DNA from: Romeriopsis navalis LEGE 11480
Lineage (GTDB): Bacteria > Cyanobacteriota > Cyanobacteriia > Leptolyngbyales > Leptolyngbyaceae
Assembly: GCF_015207035.1 (NCBI RefSeq)
Contig: NZ_JADEXQ010000030.1
Span: forward strand, 1 to 58,350
DNA: 58,350 nucleotides
Direction: 5' to 3'
Shown here: one piece after another, positions 16,980-26,567 of the stretch
Layout: each line of letters starts with the position of its first letter
Numbering within the stretch: position 1 is the first letter of the stretch
Program-made: the position numbers and the translations under genes
Notes under the pieces: model-generated
Database searches by the model: none
The model's input: the letters and a program-made list of their open reading frames with translations, nothing else
What the model was told of the DNA's origin: nothing

Positions 16980-17987
16980 ATGTCTATTGAGAAAATCTAT
17001 TTGCACTGGAGTGCAACACCTTATAATTTTGTCAAGGAGGGCGCGTATCATACGATTGTCCAGGGTGATGGCCGCATTTTGAGACTCAGTGGTTATGATC
17101 AATTTACCTTCCATACATTTAGGCGAAACTCAAATGCGGTGGGTATTGCTTGCGCATGCATGGGCGGAATACCGTGGAGAGACTTTCCACCTACACAAAT
17201 CCAGATTGAAAATATGTGCCGTGAAGCTGCGGCACTGGCTAAGCAACTTGGATGGAAACCAGAATCTATTTCAGATCTTCCACATGTGAACCGCGTTTTA
17301 ACGCATGCGGAGGCAGCTGCAAACAGAGATTTTGGAGAGATATCTGCACGTTTATCAACAGGTGTTTCTGATAGTAGTGCTATTCGAAACGGCCTACCCC
17401 ACAATAATTATGGACCCAGTAGATGGCCTGATGGATGGCCGGGTGGAACTGTTGAACGCTGGGATTTTTTTCAAATTAAGGAATCTGACCCTCCAGGCTC
17501 AGGTGGAGACGCGCTGCGCAAAATGATTCGGGAGTTTATGGTTTCACCTACCAAATCACCCTTATCAGAAGCGGAAGAAGTCAAGATTTTATTGAATGGA
17601 GAAAACATTGCAAGTGGTTTCTTGCTAGATGAGAATCGCTACTATGTTAAATTACTTGATCTATTACGCCCTTTTGATATCGAACTTGGAAAAGTAAAGC
17701 CGGGTGAAGATCGATTTATTAACCTTATCTCTAATCAACTAACACCAAAATTTTTAGCTGATTTACCGCTAATTCAGGGATTTCCAACTGTTGACATCTA
17801 CCTTAATCGGCCCATTGACTTGGAAGGTAATCCTGTTGGTGATATTCGCAATCCAATTCGTCCGTTTATTGGTGGTGTCTTAATCGAAAAATCAACTTAT
17901 GTACCTCTTTCCGATTTCTGCAATGAACTTGGAATATCATTCGCAGTTGTTATAGATGATACTCGCTCTATTCGTTTAAGCCGCTAA
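16980..17987 (+). CDS. Amidase_2-like protein with a C-terminal copper-amine-oxidase-N-like domain
   Basis: Residues 1-170 resemble an N-acetylmuramoyl-L-alanine amidase of Amidase_2 type: H-W-S-A-T-P (His9), Y-H-T-I-V-Q-G-D-G, H-T-F-R-R-N-S-N-A-V-G-I-A and L-T-H-A-E-A-A (His109). Residues about 195-335 contain two segments like the copper amine oxidase N-terminal or stalk domain (V-K-I-L-L-N-G-E and S-T-Y-V-P-L-S-D-F), a small module often found on wall-acting proteins. No signal peptide is seen. It is the fourth amidase-like gene in a row and differs in type from the others. Confidence 0.75.
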   Translation: MSIEKIYLHWSATPYNFVKEGAYHTIVQGDGRILRLSGYDQFTFHTFRRNSNAVGIACACMGGIPWRDFPPTQIQIENMCREAAALAKQLGWKPESISDLPHVNRVLTHAEAAANRDFGEISARLSTGVSDSSAIRNGLPHNNYGPSRWPDGWPGGTVERWDFFQIKESDPPGSGGDALRKMIREFMVSPTKSPLSEAEEVKILLNGENIASGFLLDENRYYVKLLDLLRPFDIELGKVKPGEDRFINLISNQLTPKFLADLPLIQGFPTVDIYLNRPIDLEGNPVGDIRNPIRPFIGGVLIEKSTYVPLSDFCNELGISFAVVIDDTRSIRLSR

Positions 17988-18017
17988 TGCAATCACATCT
18001 AAATATAAAAGCTGAAA

Positions 18018-18757
18018 ATGATGTTTAACAAATACGGAAGTCACTCCTTACTGCTGATGATTTTTCTAATAAATTCATCAATATTTCCTGTTATCACTTA
18101 TGCACAAAATCAAAACGGTGATTACTTTAAAGAAACTCTTCCAGTGTGTCCATCTCAGCCAGAGTAAGTCGTTGGTGACTGGCGTGTAGTTACACCTAGC
18201 GGCTTAAACTGTCGGAGTAGGCCAGAAATTGATATTAACGTTATTAGAGTTTTGTCATTTGGAGACTCTTTTAGTGTGCAAACTTCTGAAGGTCGAAACC
18301 AGCATAATGACCCAACTGAATTAGATAGTTCGGGGAACCCATGGTTTAAGCTAACACCTCGTAAAGGGGTAGTTTGTTTCGTAAGAGCCAATAGTAAATA
18401 TATCAGACCTATCTCTTCTAATTCTTCAAGCTCTCAAGATAGAAATGGCGATTACTTTGTAAAGAATCTACCTTTGATAGATGGCACATATTTCTATAGT
18501 AGATGTAGAGTTATTAGTCCTCAACTGAAGTGTCATAGAAGGCCAGGTGAGCAGTTTAACCCGCTTGCAACATTTGTTAAGGATGAACTAGTTGACGTTC
18601 CAGTTAGTTTTGGTAGAATTGCTAATGTCGATCCAATTTACTTGGATTCACAAAAAAACCTTGGATGATTGTCACAGGTTCTAATGTTAGCAGATTTAGC
18701 AATAATGGGGTCTGCTTTATTCGAGCAAACAAAAAGTTTATTTCCCCATCAGAATAA
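18018..18757 (+). pseudogene. Broken secreted protein with two SH3-like repeats
   Basis: An ATG at 18018 starts a signal peptide (L-L-L-M-I-F-L-I-N-S-S-I-F, cut near T-Y-A-Q), then the frame meets TAA at 18165-18167. The same frame continues open to 18668 with G-D-W-R-V-V-T-P-S-G-L-N-C-R-S-R-P, a bacterial SH3-like start. A second repeat begins near R-N-G-D-Y-F and runs into a TGA after a run of seven A (18652-18658). With one extra A the frame continues as K-P-W-M-I-V to the TAA at 18755-18757 and matches the end of repeat 1 (V-C-F-I-R-A-N). Two disruptions suggest a pseudogene; slippage or sequence error could explain the second. Confidence 0.75.
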
Positions 18758-18926
18758 GAGAGATAGATCAGAAAGCTCTGAGAAAAAGATCTAGATTCAA
18801 AAATGATCTAGATTCAAGGTGGCATAGAAGAAAACGGCTATGTCCCGATTCTTGTACCAATAATCTGAAACGCCTATTTCCAAGATATTGTACAAGTATT
18901 CTTACTAGCCCAATCATGTTTACGAT

Positions 18927-21716
18927 CTACTGAGGAGGATTATATTCGATAAACCAATGTTTCAGAATCTCTGCTTGAAATCGATATTTTCTATTTGAAA
19001 AATCCAAGATTTCTTTCTGAATTAATTCATCCATGACATCTTGCTGTGCATTAACTTCTTGTTCATTTGCAATAGAATATAAAGCTTCTATTGACTTTTC
19101 CATTAACTGATTGCGCTCAATATCGGCAAAGAAAAAACTGCCACTGTTCAACGCCTCAGGAACCGCTGCTTCGATATCGGCTAAAGTTGCCAACTGTCGC
19201 CCCGCGGCTGGCTGCTCATTCTTCAGCGCGACAATTTCGGTACAGAGCAGTTGCACCAAAAATGGATGTCCGTGGGTGAGCTGAATAATCCGATCGACCG
19301 CCCCATCCTCATACCGCAAAGCAAAATCCCGTACCGGATGCTCAATCAGTTGCCGTGCTTCCGCCTCACTCAAATAGCTCAAATGCAGCACTTGCAGATT
19401 AATCAAATACCCCGACCAACGCTGAAACTCCTCTAAGGTATGGGTGCCTGCGAGCAAAACACGAAATCGATCGCGGTGCTGAATCAGATTCCGTAGCATC
19501 CCCAAAACAATATCCGCATCAAATCGTCCCGCATCTAATGCGTGATTCAAGGCTTCAAACTCATCCAACATCAGTAGCGCAGTTGCAGGGGCTATCGCCG
19601 CTTCCACTTGGTCAATCCATTCGTCAAATATGGTAAACGGGTCAACGGCTAACTGTTCCCGCGACAACGGCTGAAGCATGATATTACGATATTGCTGAGC
19701 CGACTGCACAATGCCCTTAGCCAAGTTGTAGAGTAATCCCACATGATCACTCGCCGTACTTGCTGGCCCTTGCAAATCAATAAAAAACGGCACAATCTGA
19801 CTCGGCAACAACCGTCCCAAATGATTGAGCAATGAAGTCTTGCCCATGCGCCGTTGACCGTAGAGCAACAGCGAGGAATGCCGCCGATCGCGCAGCAACC
19901 TTTCAATCTGGGCGCTAATCTCCTGACGTCCCACAAAGATTTCCTGTTGTTGGTTCAGCGGAATACCGACGATATAAGGTGACTCGATTTCTTGACTTGT
20001 TTCCGCTTGTTGATCGAGCGATCGTTGTTCAGCTTCCGCCACTCGCAGCCAAGACTGCCACACAGGCCGAAAGCGCGGTGCATAAACTTGATTACTGCGA
20101 GTTAGTTCCCGCCCCATTCCCTCTAAATTTTCAACAAGATGACTTAGCAGGAGCCTTTGGTTATACAGACTCGATTGATTAAAAATTGCCGCCGCATCAC
20201 GGCTAATGCGATTAAAACTCCGTAAAATATCCGTTGCCGGTCCAGCCAGTTCACCGAGACTGAGCCGCTGATGTAGTTGTCTGATCGCCCGCATATCCTG
20301 ACATTGCTCAAGTTGCCTGGCATCGAGCTCAATCTGCGCATCCCTTGCCGCCCAGCGTTGGTTGCTGCTACTAATATGGGCGATCGCCCATTGCCCCACT
20401 TCTGGCACCTGCTCGCACATCAATACCAAATGCCGATCGAGTCCCCACAACAGCAACCGCTGATGCTCATCCCAGAATGTACTGTGCCACAGCAGATAAT
20501 GCCGTGTGAACCGCTGCGATCGCGTTTGCTGTCCATCCAAGCGATACAGCAACAAATTCCACACCTGCTCAAATGGATAAATCAACATCGGTAACCATTG
20601 GGTCAGCGTCAAGCTAAACAGCAAACAGCCCAACGTCACCGGCAGCGAATACCAGAGGGGAATGTTTGTCACGATACTGACCACGATCGTGTAAATCGCA
20701 CTGCTACCGAGGGTCCCAGCAATTGCTCCAGCTTCGACACCCGCGATCGACACGGTTAAGTTATAAGCCAATGCAAATAGCATGGTGAGGAGCATTGCAT
20801 TACCGCTACCGACGGCGAGTCCCCGAATTTCGCCATTCGCCGGATTTGCAATAAAACTAATAACAGTTGAAATAATAATGCTAGCGGCAACGCTAAAAAA
20901 CAGATTTTTCCACCATTGACCACTATGCTTGCCAAGCATTACACCCAACAAAAGACCGAGAACCACCCCAGTAATTAAACGATTACTAAATGCTGTACCC
21001 ATAGGCAATTGACCCAGGGGCAAACGACTCAATAAATCTCCCAAACCGATCGCGACACTCAGTGTTAGACCACTGCCAAGGATGCCGAGCCCAATGCCGC
21101 CGATGCGTTGTCCCACAACGTTGTGGGGACTATTCGTTTCCACACTCGCCGCAACGCTAGCGGCTAATCCGTTCGGCACACTGGCCATGACGATCGGCAG
21201 TGAAATCGTTGCAATCATAACGCGCAAATCACCCCGCTGAAATGCAAAGCCAGTCCGAAAGGTCATTAAGCTATCTGGACCCAATATTCCAAAAATAACG
21301 CCGCCCAGTAGTCCCCCTACCATTGCCGCAATCCAACTCGCAGCGATGCTAATGACTAATCCGCCGAGCATCCCAGTGCTCAGGCAGGCGGTAAATCCGA
21401 CAAATACTCCAAACAAAATATTTGATATTGGTTGACCGAGAATCGCTAATGATAGGGCGATGCAGAGGCTCACCCCGATCGGTAAGACCAGAAATTCCAG
21501 CCAACAGAGGCGTTTTACCAAGGGATGACGACGCTCGGATGATTGCAACTCCGCCAAACAAAAATTGGGACGGAGCGGAATCTGTGCGAGGGACTGCCGC
21601 CATGCGGTGGGTCGGAGCAACAGCCAAGCGAAAACTTCAACTGTGGCGATTAGCCAGTTGTGTGATAGTTGGCGAGTATGACCGCTGATCGGAGTTTCCG
21701 GTTGACTGGCTGACAT
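18927..21716 (-). CDS. Large membrane protein with C-terminal AAA ATPase domain
   Basis: 929 residues. Residues about 75-395 carry some ten to twelve membrane helices rich in Gly and Ala with internal similarity. Residues about 400-590 are a soluble helical linker. Residues about 600-850 form an AAA/STAND-like ATPase with Walker A G-Q-R-R-M-G-K-T-S (620-628) and Walker B L-L-M-L-D-E-F-E (near 714), like the ATPase_2/Orc1-Cdc6-related proteins. A C-terminal winged-helix-like segment follows. It starts 16 bp after the HTH-ATPase gene at 21733, so the two probably form an operon. Function unknown; a membrane-bound sensor or effector fits the shape. Confidence 0.8.
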   Translation of the reverse strand: MSASQPETPISGHTRQLSHNWLIATVEVFAWLLLRPTAWRQSLAQIPLRPNFCLAELQSSERRHPLVKRLCWLEFLVLPIGVSLCIALSLAILGQPISNILFGVFVGFTACLSTGMLGGLVISIAASWIAAMVGGLLGGVIFGILGPDSLMTFRTGFAFQRGDLRVMIATISLPIVMASVPNGLAASVAASVETNSPHNVVGQRIGGIGLGILGSGLTLSVAIGLGDLLSRLPLGQLPMGTAFSNRLITGVVLGLLLGVMLGKHSGQWWKNLFFSVAASIIISTVISFIANPANGEIRGLAVGSGNAMLLTMLFALAYNLTVSIAGVEAGAIAGTLGSSAIYTIVVSIVTNIPLWYSLPVTLGCLLFSLTLTQWLPMLIYPFEQVWNLLLYRLDGQQTRSQRFTRHYLLWHSTFWDEHQRLLLWGLDRHLVLMCEQVPEVGQWAIAHISSSNQRWAARDAQIELDARQLEQCQDMRAIRQLHQRLSLGELAGPATDILRSFNRISRDAAAIFNQSSLYNQRLLLSHLVENLEGMGRELTRSNQVYAPRFRPVWQSWLRVAEAEQRSLDQQAETSQEIESPYIVGIPLNQQQEIFVGRQEISAQIERLLRDRRHSSLLLYGQRRMGKTSLLNHLGRLLPSQIVPFFIDLQGPASTASDHVGLLYNLAKGIVQSAQQYRNIMLQPLSREQLAVDPFTIFDEWIDQVEAAIAPATALLMLDEFEALNHALDAGRFDADIVLGMLRNLIQHRDRFRVLLAGTHTLEEFQRWSGYLINLQVLHLSYLSEAEARQLIEHPVRDFALRYEDGAVDRIIQLTHGHPFLVQLLCTEIVALKNEQPAAGRQLATLADIEAAVPEALNSGSFFFADIERNQLMEKSIEALYSIANEQEVNAQQDVMDELIQKEILDFSNRKYRFQAEILKHWFIEYNPPQ

Positions 21717-21732
21717 GGGTGGTGAGTCTCCG

Positions 21733-22839
21733 CTATCCCCGTCGATAAAATTCTAGCTGTTGCAATCCTTCTGCTTTCCATATGTCATCGGTTTCCTGAT
21801 TGCGCAAAGCCTCGAGGCGGTACTGACAGAGGATTTGAATCAAAAACGGCCAACATTCACTCTGTTCGATAATCCAGGCAATATCCGCCGCATCAAAGGC
21901 GATCGGCGAACTTCCTATCAGTGCTCTTGCATCGGTTTCGGCCAGCGGCCCCAGGTTCGTGGCATAGCCAAAAATATTAAAAAATGGCGAACTATGTCCG
22001 GTATGACTGGCGAGTTCCGTGGGATGTTCATGGCTGGTCAGAATAAAGCTAAGATTGCCATTGCTATGGTTCGAGGCCAGCGATCTCAAACTCTCCCAAA
22101 ACGTATCGTCTAAATCCGAATCCCGCTTCAGCACTGACCCAATTTCATCCAGCAGCATCACCGTCGGTTGCTGTAAGTGAGTGCTCATCAAATCCATAAA
22201 CTGCTCCAGGTCGCAGTGCTCGATATTCACACCGAGGGCCGATAGTAAATGTTTGATCAAGCCATCACGGGTACCGAGACGCGGGTCTTGCAGGTCCACA
22301 AAAATCCATTTGTATTGCTCCGGGTGAAGCAGTCGATCGCCATTTTGATCACCCCGCAACTGCACCGCTGGGATCAGCGTTAGTTGGGCCAAATGCTTCA
22401 GCAAAGAGGTTTTGCCACTTTTGCGGGGACCGATAATCGCAATATTTTGTAGTGGTCGCCGTTTGAGTAACCCAAAGCTGCGGTTGATTTCGCGCGATCG
22501 ACCAAAAAAGCCCATCGGGTGGGAGATCGGATGACTGGGATTAAATGCAGCGATTTCCCCAGTCAGCGGTGCCGCCGTATTCACCACTGTCTCATCCGTG
22601 GCTAAATCCACGACGCTTTGCCAATCAAGCTCAAGTCGTTCGCAGAGCTCACGGAAGTTCTCGTAGTCGATCGCTTCACCCTTCAGAAATTTCTTCACCG
22701 TTGATAGGGATGGTCCCACATCTGCCGCAAACTGCTTTTGACTCGGGTATCCCCGGCGTTTGACCGCAAGGTTTACTTGAGCAATATGCGGCGGTGCAAC
22801 TTTGAGCGATCGGGCCATGAGCCAGGCAATAGACGGCAT
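21733..22839 (-). CDS. HTH-AAA ATPase (STAND-like)
   Basis: Residues 1-80 hold a cyanobacterial XRE-like DNA-binding segment (F-A-A-D-V-G-P-S-L-S-T-V-K-K-F-L) that commonly precedes ATPase modules. The ATPase follows with Walker A G-P-R-K-S-G-K-T-S near residues 137-145 and Walker B V-M-L-L-D-E-I, a sensor-like L-T-S-H-E, and Orc/Cdc6-like lid. The ATG at 22839 has GGGA upstream; ATG 22818 (M-A-R-S-L-K-V-A-P) matches the usual family start and is an alternative; TTG 22851 is least likely. It heads a two-gene unit with the membrane ATPase. The same kind of ATPase in both genes suggests a heteromeric complex. Confidence 0.8.
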   Translation of the reverse strand: MPSIAWLMARSLKVAPPHIAQVNLAVKRRGYPSQKQFAADVGPSLSTVKKFLKGEAIDYENFRELCERLELDWQSVVDLATDETVVNTAAPLTGEIAAFNPSHPISHPMGFFGRSREINRSFGLLKRRPLQNIAIIGPRKSGKTSLLKHLAQLTLIPAVQLRGDQNGDRLLHPEQYKWIFVDLQDPRLGTRDGLIKHLLSALGVNIEHCDLEQFMDLMSTHLQQPTVMLLDEIGSVLKRDSDLDDTFWESLRSLASNHSNGNLSFILTSHEHPTELASHTGHSSPFFNIFGYATNLGPLAETDARALIGSSPIAFDAADIAWIIEQSECWPFLIQILCQYRLEALRNQETDDIWKAEGLQQLEFYRRG

Positions 22840-23016
22840 TTCTATTCCCAATGTCGCCGAAAATTCACCAAAGTCAACCCGAAGTTAACTAAAAGTCAAC
22901 TGCTGGCCAATCCCGAACTCAACTTTTGGCCCGTTGTAATGAGTATATCGAACGCAAAACGGATAGATGACGACTCGAACATATCACCGCCCGAATAAAT
23001 TCGGCGCCCACAACTC

Positions 23017-23316
23017 ATGAAACAGTTTGCCCTGCAACGAAACCTAATTATCTTGCCGCTGCTTTCCTTTAGCCTCTTGGGGGCAAGCCTCCCAGCGATG
23101 GCATCACCGGAGGCCGCGATTGAGGACATCACGTCCAAACTCGAACTCTGCAAAGGGTTTGACACCCCAGCGGAGCGTCAGGAATGCCTGAACCGCGTCC
23201 GGGAATATTGCCTCGCCAACTATTCTCCGGAATTCTGCAAGAAAGTCTTCAAAAAGTTCAAGCAGTCTCAAATGGATGCGCCGAAGCAAGCAAAGCCTGC
23301 TGGCCGTCTGGACTAA
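23017..23316 (+). CDS. Small secreted cysteine-containing protein
   Basis: 99 residues with a Sec signal peptide (hydrophobic 9-22, cut after A-M-A near residue 29). The mature part has four cysteines (45, 57, 65, 74) in a helical, charged context, consistent with two disulfides. No known family was recognised. It is the first of two neighbouring genes for small exported proteins, about 100 bp apart on the same strand, and divergent from the ATPase pair. Confidence 0.65.
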   Translation: MKQFALQRNLIILPLLSFSLLGASLPAMASPEAAIEDITSKLELCKGFDTPAERQECLNRVREYCLANYSPEFCKKVFKKFKQSQMDAPKQAKPAGRLD

Positions 23317-23417
23317 TCGCCCTAGACTAATCGTCCCGTCCGAATCAAACCGCATGACGCAATGAGTTACGTCATGCAATTACACATCCACCACACATTA
23401 AATCAAGGAACCAACCC

Positions 23418-23861
23418 ATGAAAAAGCCAGCAATTCTCCTTGGCGTCGCATCCCTCTTGACCTTTATGGCTCCCTTTGCGACCACCCATGCACCGCAAGC
23501 GGCAGCCCTCGGCAACGCCTGCAAAAACGTCACGATTAAAGTCGATAACAACATCACGAGCAATGGTAGCCCGATCGCCGTCACGGTCAAAAAAGTGAAG
23601 TTCTGGTCGATCGAAGAAGGTGATTGGCTGACGGAAGACTTTACCAATAAAACAGTGCCAGCCGGTCGTCAAAACTACACCGTGGCTTCAGGCCAAAAAG
23701 TTGAGAACGCCGAAGGCGATCGCATCACCAAAATCAAGGTCTATTTCAAAGCCAAGCCCCATACAAAGTGGATTAACTTCACCGTCACGGATTCCAGCGT
23801 CGCCAATCAGACCTGTGTAGCGGGCAAAACCTATACCGCGACAATGAATGGCAACCTGTAA
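23418..23861 (+). CDS. Secreted protein of unknown function, beta-rich
   Basis: 147 residues with a signal peptide (hydrophobic 5-20, cut near A-A-A-L-G). The mature domain alternates polar and hydrophobic residues like a small beta sandwich and has one Cys near each end (35 and 133), probably a disulfide closing the domain. AAGGA lies before the ATG at 23418. No family recognised. Confidence 0.65.
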   Translation: MKKPAILLGVASLLTFMAPFATTHAPQAAALGNACKNVTIKVDNNITSNGSPIAVTVKKVKFWSIEEGDWLTEDFTNKTVPAGRQNYTVASGQKVENAEGDRITKIKVYFKAKPHTKWINFTVTDSSVANQTCVAGKTYTATMNGNL

Positions 23862-24020
23862 TGTCATCGATTGATGCCTGAGTCGTATTTCAGCTTGAAT
23901 TAGATGCTTGGTTTGCCTTAACTGGGCGTTCTCTTCTTTATTGTGTAGAAGGGAGCGCCCTTCCTTGATGCGGTCAGACTGGATGCATCATGTTGATTGT
24001 GTCGTACTGTGAGAATCGCG

Positions 24021-24704
24021 ATGCCTACACTGAGTTTTGTCCTGTACGCCCTACAAGATTTACCGCGTTTAGCGCCGGAGTTTTGTGAAGCCGTACTGGA
24101 GCAATGGATTGCTCAACCCGCCAATGCTTGGTCCAGTTTGGCTTACTGTGGTGTGGGGGGTTGGCTATGGCTCAAACGGCAGCGACAAGATCCCCGCATG
24201 CTCCAGTTTATGGGGCCAATCGCAATTGCGATTGGTGTTTCATCGTTCGCTTACCATGCGCTCTATATCGCGATCGCCCATTTTTTCGATTTGCTGTCGA
24301 TGTTTTTCTTCTCGACCTTGATTTTGGTCTTTAATTTGGTGCGGGCCAAGCTGGTATCGCGGCGGTTACAATTGCCTTTTTGGTCCGGCGTACTGCTGCT
24401 CTCAACCTTTGCGTTAGGCTTTTCCTTGGATGTTGGGCGAGCGTTGTTTGGCCTTGGGGTGGCTTTGGCCTTGGGCTTTGAGCTGTTGCTATTTGTGCGG
24501 CGCGATCCGATCCGATACCGCGACTTTGCGATCGGGTTAGGGCTATTTTTGGTGGCGTTTGTGATTTGGAATCTGGATTTGCATCAGATCATCTGTGACC
24601 CCAATAATCATTTCCTGCAGGGACATGCGATTTGGCATATTTTAACGGCGTTGTCTTTGGTGTTTATCACGCAGTTTTATCGCCAGTTCACCGTCTTGAA
24701 ATAG
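24021..24704 (+). CDS. Ceramidase-like (CREST superfamily) membrane protein
   Basis: About 227 residues with seven hydrophobic helices. The family marks are visible: F-C-E then Q-P-A-N-A-W-S-S-L-A-Y near the N-terminus, S-F-A-Y-H-A-L-Y in helix 3, F-F-D-L-L in helix 4, and C-terminal G-H-A-I-W-H. The His and Asp residues correspond to the zinc site of alkaline ceramidases and adiponectin receptors. Bacterial homologues are membrane hydrolases of unclear lipid substrate. The ATG at 24021 is preferred over an upstream TTG at 23997. Confidence 0.8.
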   Translation: MPTLSFVLYALQDLPRLAPEFCEAVLEQWIAQPANAWSSLAYCGVGGWLWLKRQRQDPRMLQFMGPIAIAIGVSSFAYHALYIAIAHFFDLLSMFFFSTLILVFNLVRAKLVSRRLQLPFWSGVLLLSTFALGFSLDVGRALFGLGVALALGFELLLFVRRDPIRYRDFAIGLGLFLVAFVIWNLDLHQIICDPNNHFLQGHAIWHILTALSLVFITQFYRQFTVLK

Positions 24705-24719
24705 CTGGCAACCGCTGAC

Positions 24720-26567
24720 TTAGCGCCGTGCGATCGGCTTTTTCGGTGCCTGATGTTTCAATCGGAAATAGGCCGCCATCACGTCGCGAACCATCGGTCC
24801 CCCGACTTTACCCCCACTGCCCCCCGATCGTTCCGCAAAGGCCGTCACCACAATCTCTGGTTTGGCCGTTGGGGCATAGGCGGCAAACCAAGTATCAGAA
24901 CCGTCACCGAGGTCTTCGGATGTGCCACTCTTACCCGATACGGAGGGTAGATAGCTGACATCGAGTGCCTCACCCGTGGTGCGTGTGACCACTGCCCGTA
25001 ACCCTTCACGGATCACTTTTAGGGTTTCCGGGCGTAGGTTCATGGGCTTGCGATATTCCCGGTGCTGCTTATTTTTCAAAATATGGGGGCGCACCCGATA
25101 GCCACCATTGGCGGGTACTGCGAACATCGCGGCGATTTGTAAGGGACTTGCGGTCACAAACCCCTGACCGATCGACATATTGATCGAGTCACCCAGCAGC
25201 CATTCCTCGCCAAATTCTTTTTGTTTCCATTTTGCTTGGGGAAGTAGTCCGGCTGCTTCATCTGGTAATGCCACCCCGGTTCGCTCACCGACCCCAAATT
25301 TGTGCATCCACTCGGTGAAAGTATCGCCGTGAATCCGCCCCGCAATTTGATAGAAGAAGGTATCGCTACTGTGCATCAAGGCACCTGCAAAGCCCAAAGG
25401 CCCAAATCCAGCGTGATTCCATTCCCCAAACCTCGTCCCGCCAAAGGTTAAAGACGGGAACGTCTGTAAAACCGTATCAGCGGGCCATTTCCCACTTTCG
25501 ATCGCGGCGGCCGTGGTGACAATTTTGAAGGTACTGGCCGGTGGAAATGCTTGAACCGCTCGGTTCACAAAAGGATGCGGTAGTTTCTGGAGTGCATCCC
25601 ACTCTTTTTGCGTGATCCGTTCCTTTGAGAACATATTCGGGTCAAAGGTCGGCCAACTCGCCATCGCCAGCACTTCGCCGTTGTTCGGGTTCATAACGAC
25701 GATCGCCCCTTTGCGTTTGCCCAGGACTTTCTCAACTTCCTTTTGTAATTCGATGTCGATCGTCAGCTGCAATTCTTTCCCCATGCGGGAGGCTTTTTCG
25801 CCGATCACCTGTACAACTTTACCGGCGGCATCGACTTCGACTGTTTTCCCGCCGCGCTGACCCCGGAGTAGGTGCTCTAGTGACGCTTCAATGCCTAATT
25901 TGCCGTTGACATCCCCACGCTTGTAATCATTCCCGCGCAACCGCTGGTATTCATCCTCGCTGATTTCGCCGGTGTAGCCCAAAATGTGGGCTGCCGCCTG
26001 ACCATGGGGATAGACCCGCGTTGTTTCCGCATCGACCTCCACCCCGCGCAAAATCGGGCCGGCTTCTTCGATCGCCGTCACTTGCGCTGGCGTTAAGTTA
26101 CGTCCGACACGAATTCGATCAATTGATGCCGGTGCTAGTATGCCCAGCCGCTCTTTGAGCTTGCTGGTGGGCTTTTTAATGATTTTAGACAGATATTTCA
26201 GTGTGGCATCCCACTCTTGGGGATTCGATTTGGCGGCGGGCCAGAGAAAGACGGAATGCGATAGCTTACTGCCGATCAGTTCCCGCCCCTTGGCATCTAA
26301 TACGCGGCCGCGCTCGGGCTGTCGGGCAATCAAGCGGATGCGGTTTGCGTCGGCCCGCTCACGCCACTGCTGCCCGTTTAATAGCTGAAGATTGACTAGC
26401 CGCAGACCCAATCCCCCGGCTAAAGCACCAATTGCGAGGCAAGCGAGGGACAGTGCTTTTTGTTTCTGACGACCAACATTCTCATGACTGGCGATGATCG
26501 TCTGCAAGGAGCTGTCTTGAAATACAGATTTGGGTTTTGATTTTGGGCGGGTAGAAAGAAGAGTCAT
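24720..26567 (-). CDS. mrdA: Penicillin-binding protein 2 (class B transpeptidase of the elongasome)
   Basis: PBP2 crosslinks peptidoglycan during cell elongation, anchored in the inner membrane with its domain in the periplasm. The 615-residue protein has one N-terminal membrane helix (residues 38-60), a dimerisation domain (R-L-I-A-R-Q-P-E-R-G-R-V-L-D and R-V-Y-P-H-G-Q-A-A-A-H-I-L-G-Y) and a transpeptidase domain with the active-site motif P-A-S-T-F-K, S-S-D and K-S-G-T-S. The motif S-x-D instead of S-x-N is usual for PBP2. It ends tail to tail with the ceramidase-like gene. TGAAGG precedes the ATG by a few bases. No rodA lies beside it. Confidence 0.93.
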   Translation of the reverse strand: MTLLSTRPKSKPKSVFQDSSLQTIIASHENVGRQKQKALSLACLAIGALAGGLGLRLVNLQLLNGQQWRERADANRIRLIARQPERGRVLDAKGRELIGSKLSHSVFLWPAAKSNPQEWDATLKYLSKIIKKPTSKLKERLGILAPASIDRIRVGRNLTPAQVTAIEEAGPILRGVEVDAETTRVYPHGQAAAHILGYTGEISEDEYQRLRGNDYKRGDVNGKLGIEASLEHLLRGQRGGKTVEVDAAGKVVQVIGEKASRMGKELQLTIDIELQKEVEKVLGKRKGAIVVMNPNNGEVLAMASWPTFDPNMFSKERITQKEWDALQKLPHPFVNRAVQAFPPASTFKIVTTAAAIESGKWPADTVLQTFPSLTFGGTRFGEWNHAGFGPLGFAGALMHSSDTFFYQIAGRIHGDTFTEWMHKFGVGERTGVALPDEAAGLLPQAKWKQKEFGEEWLLGDSINMSIGQGFVTASPLQIAAMFAVPANGGYRVRPHILKNKQHREYRKPMNLRPETLKVIREGLRAVVTRTTGEALDVSYLPSVSGKSGTSEDLGDGSDTWFAAYAPTAKPEIVVTAFAERSGGSGGKVGGPMVRDVMAAYFRLKHQAPKKPIARR

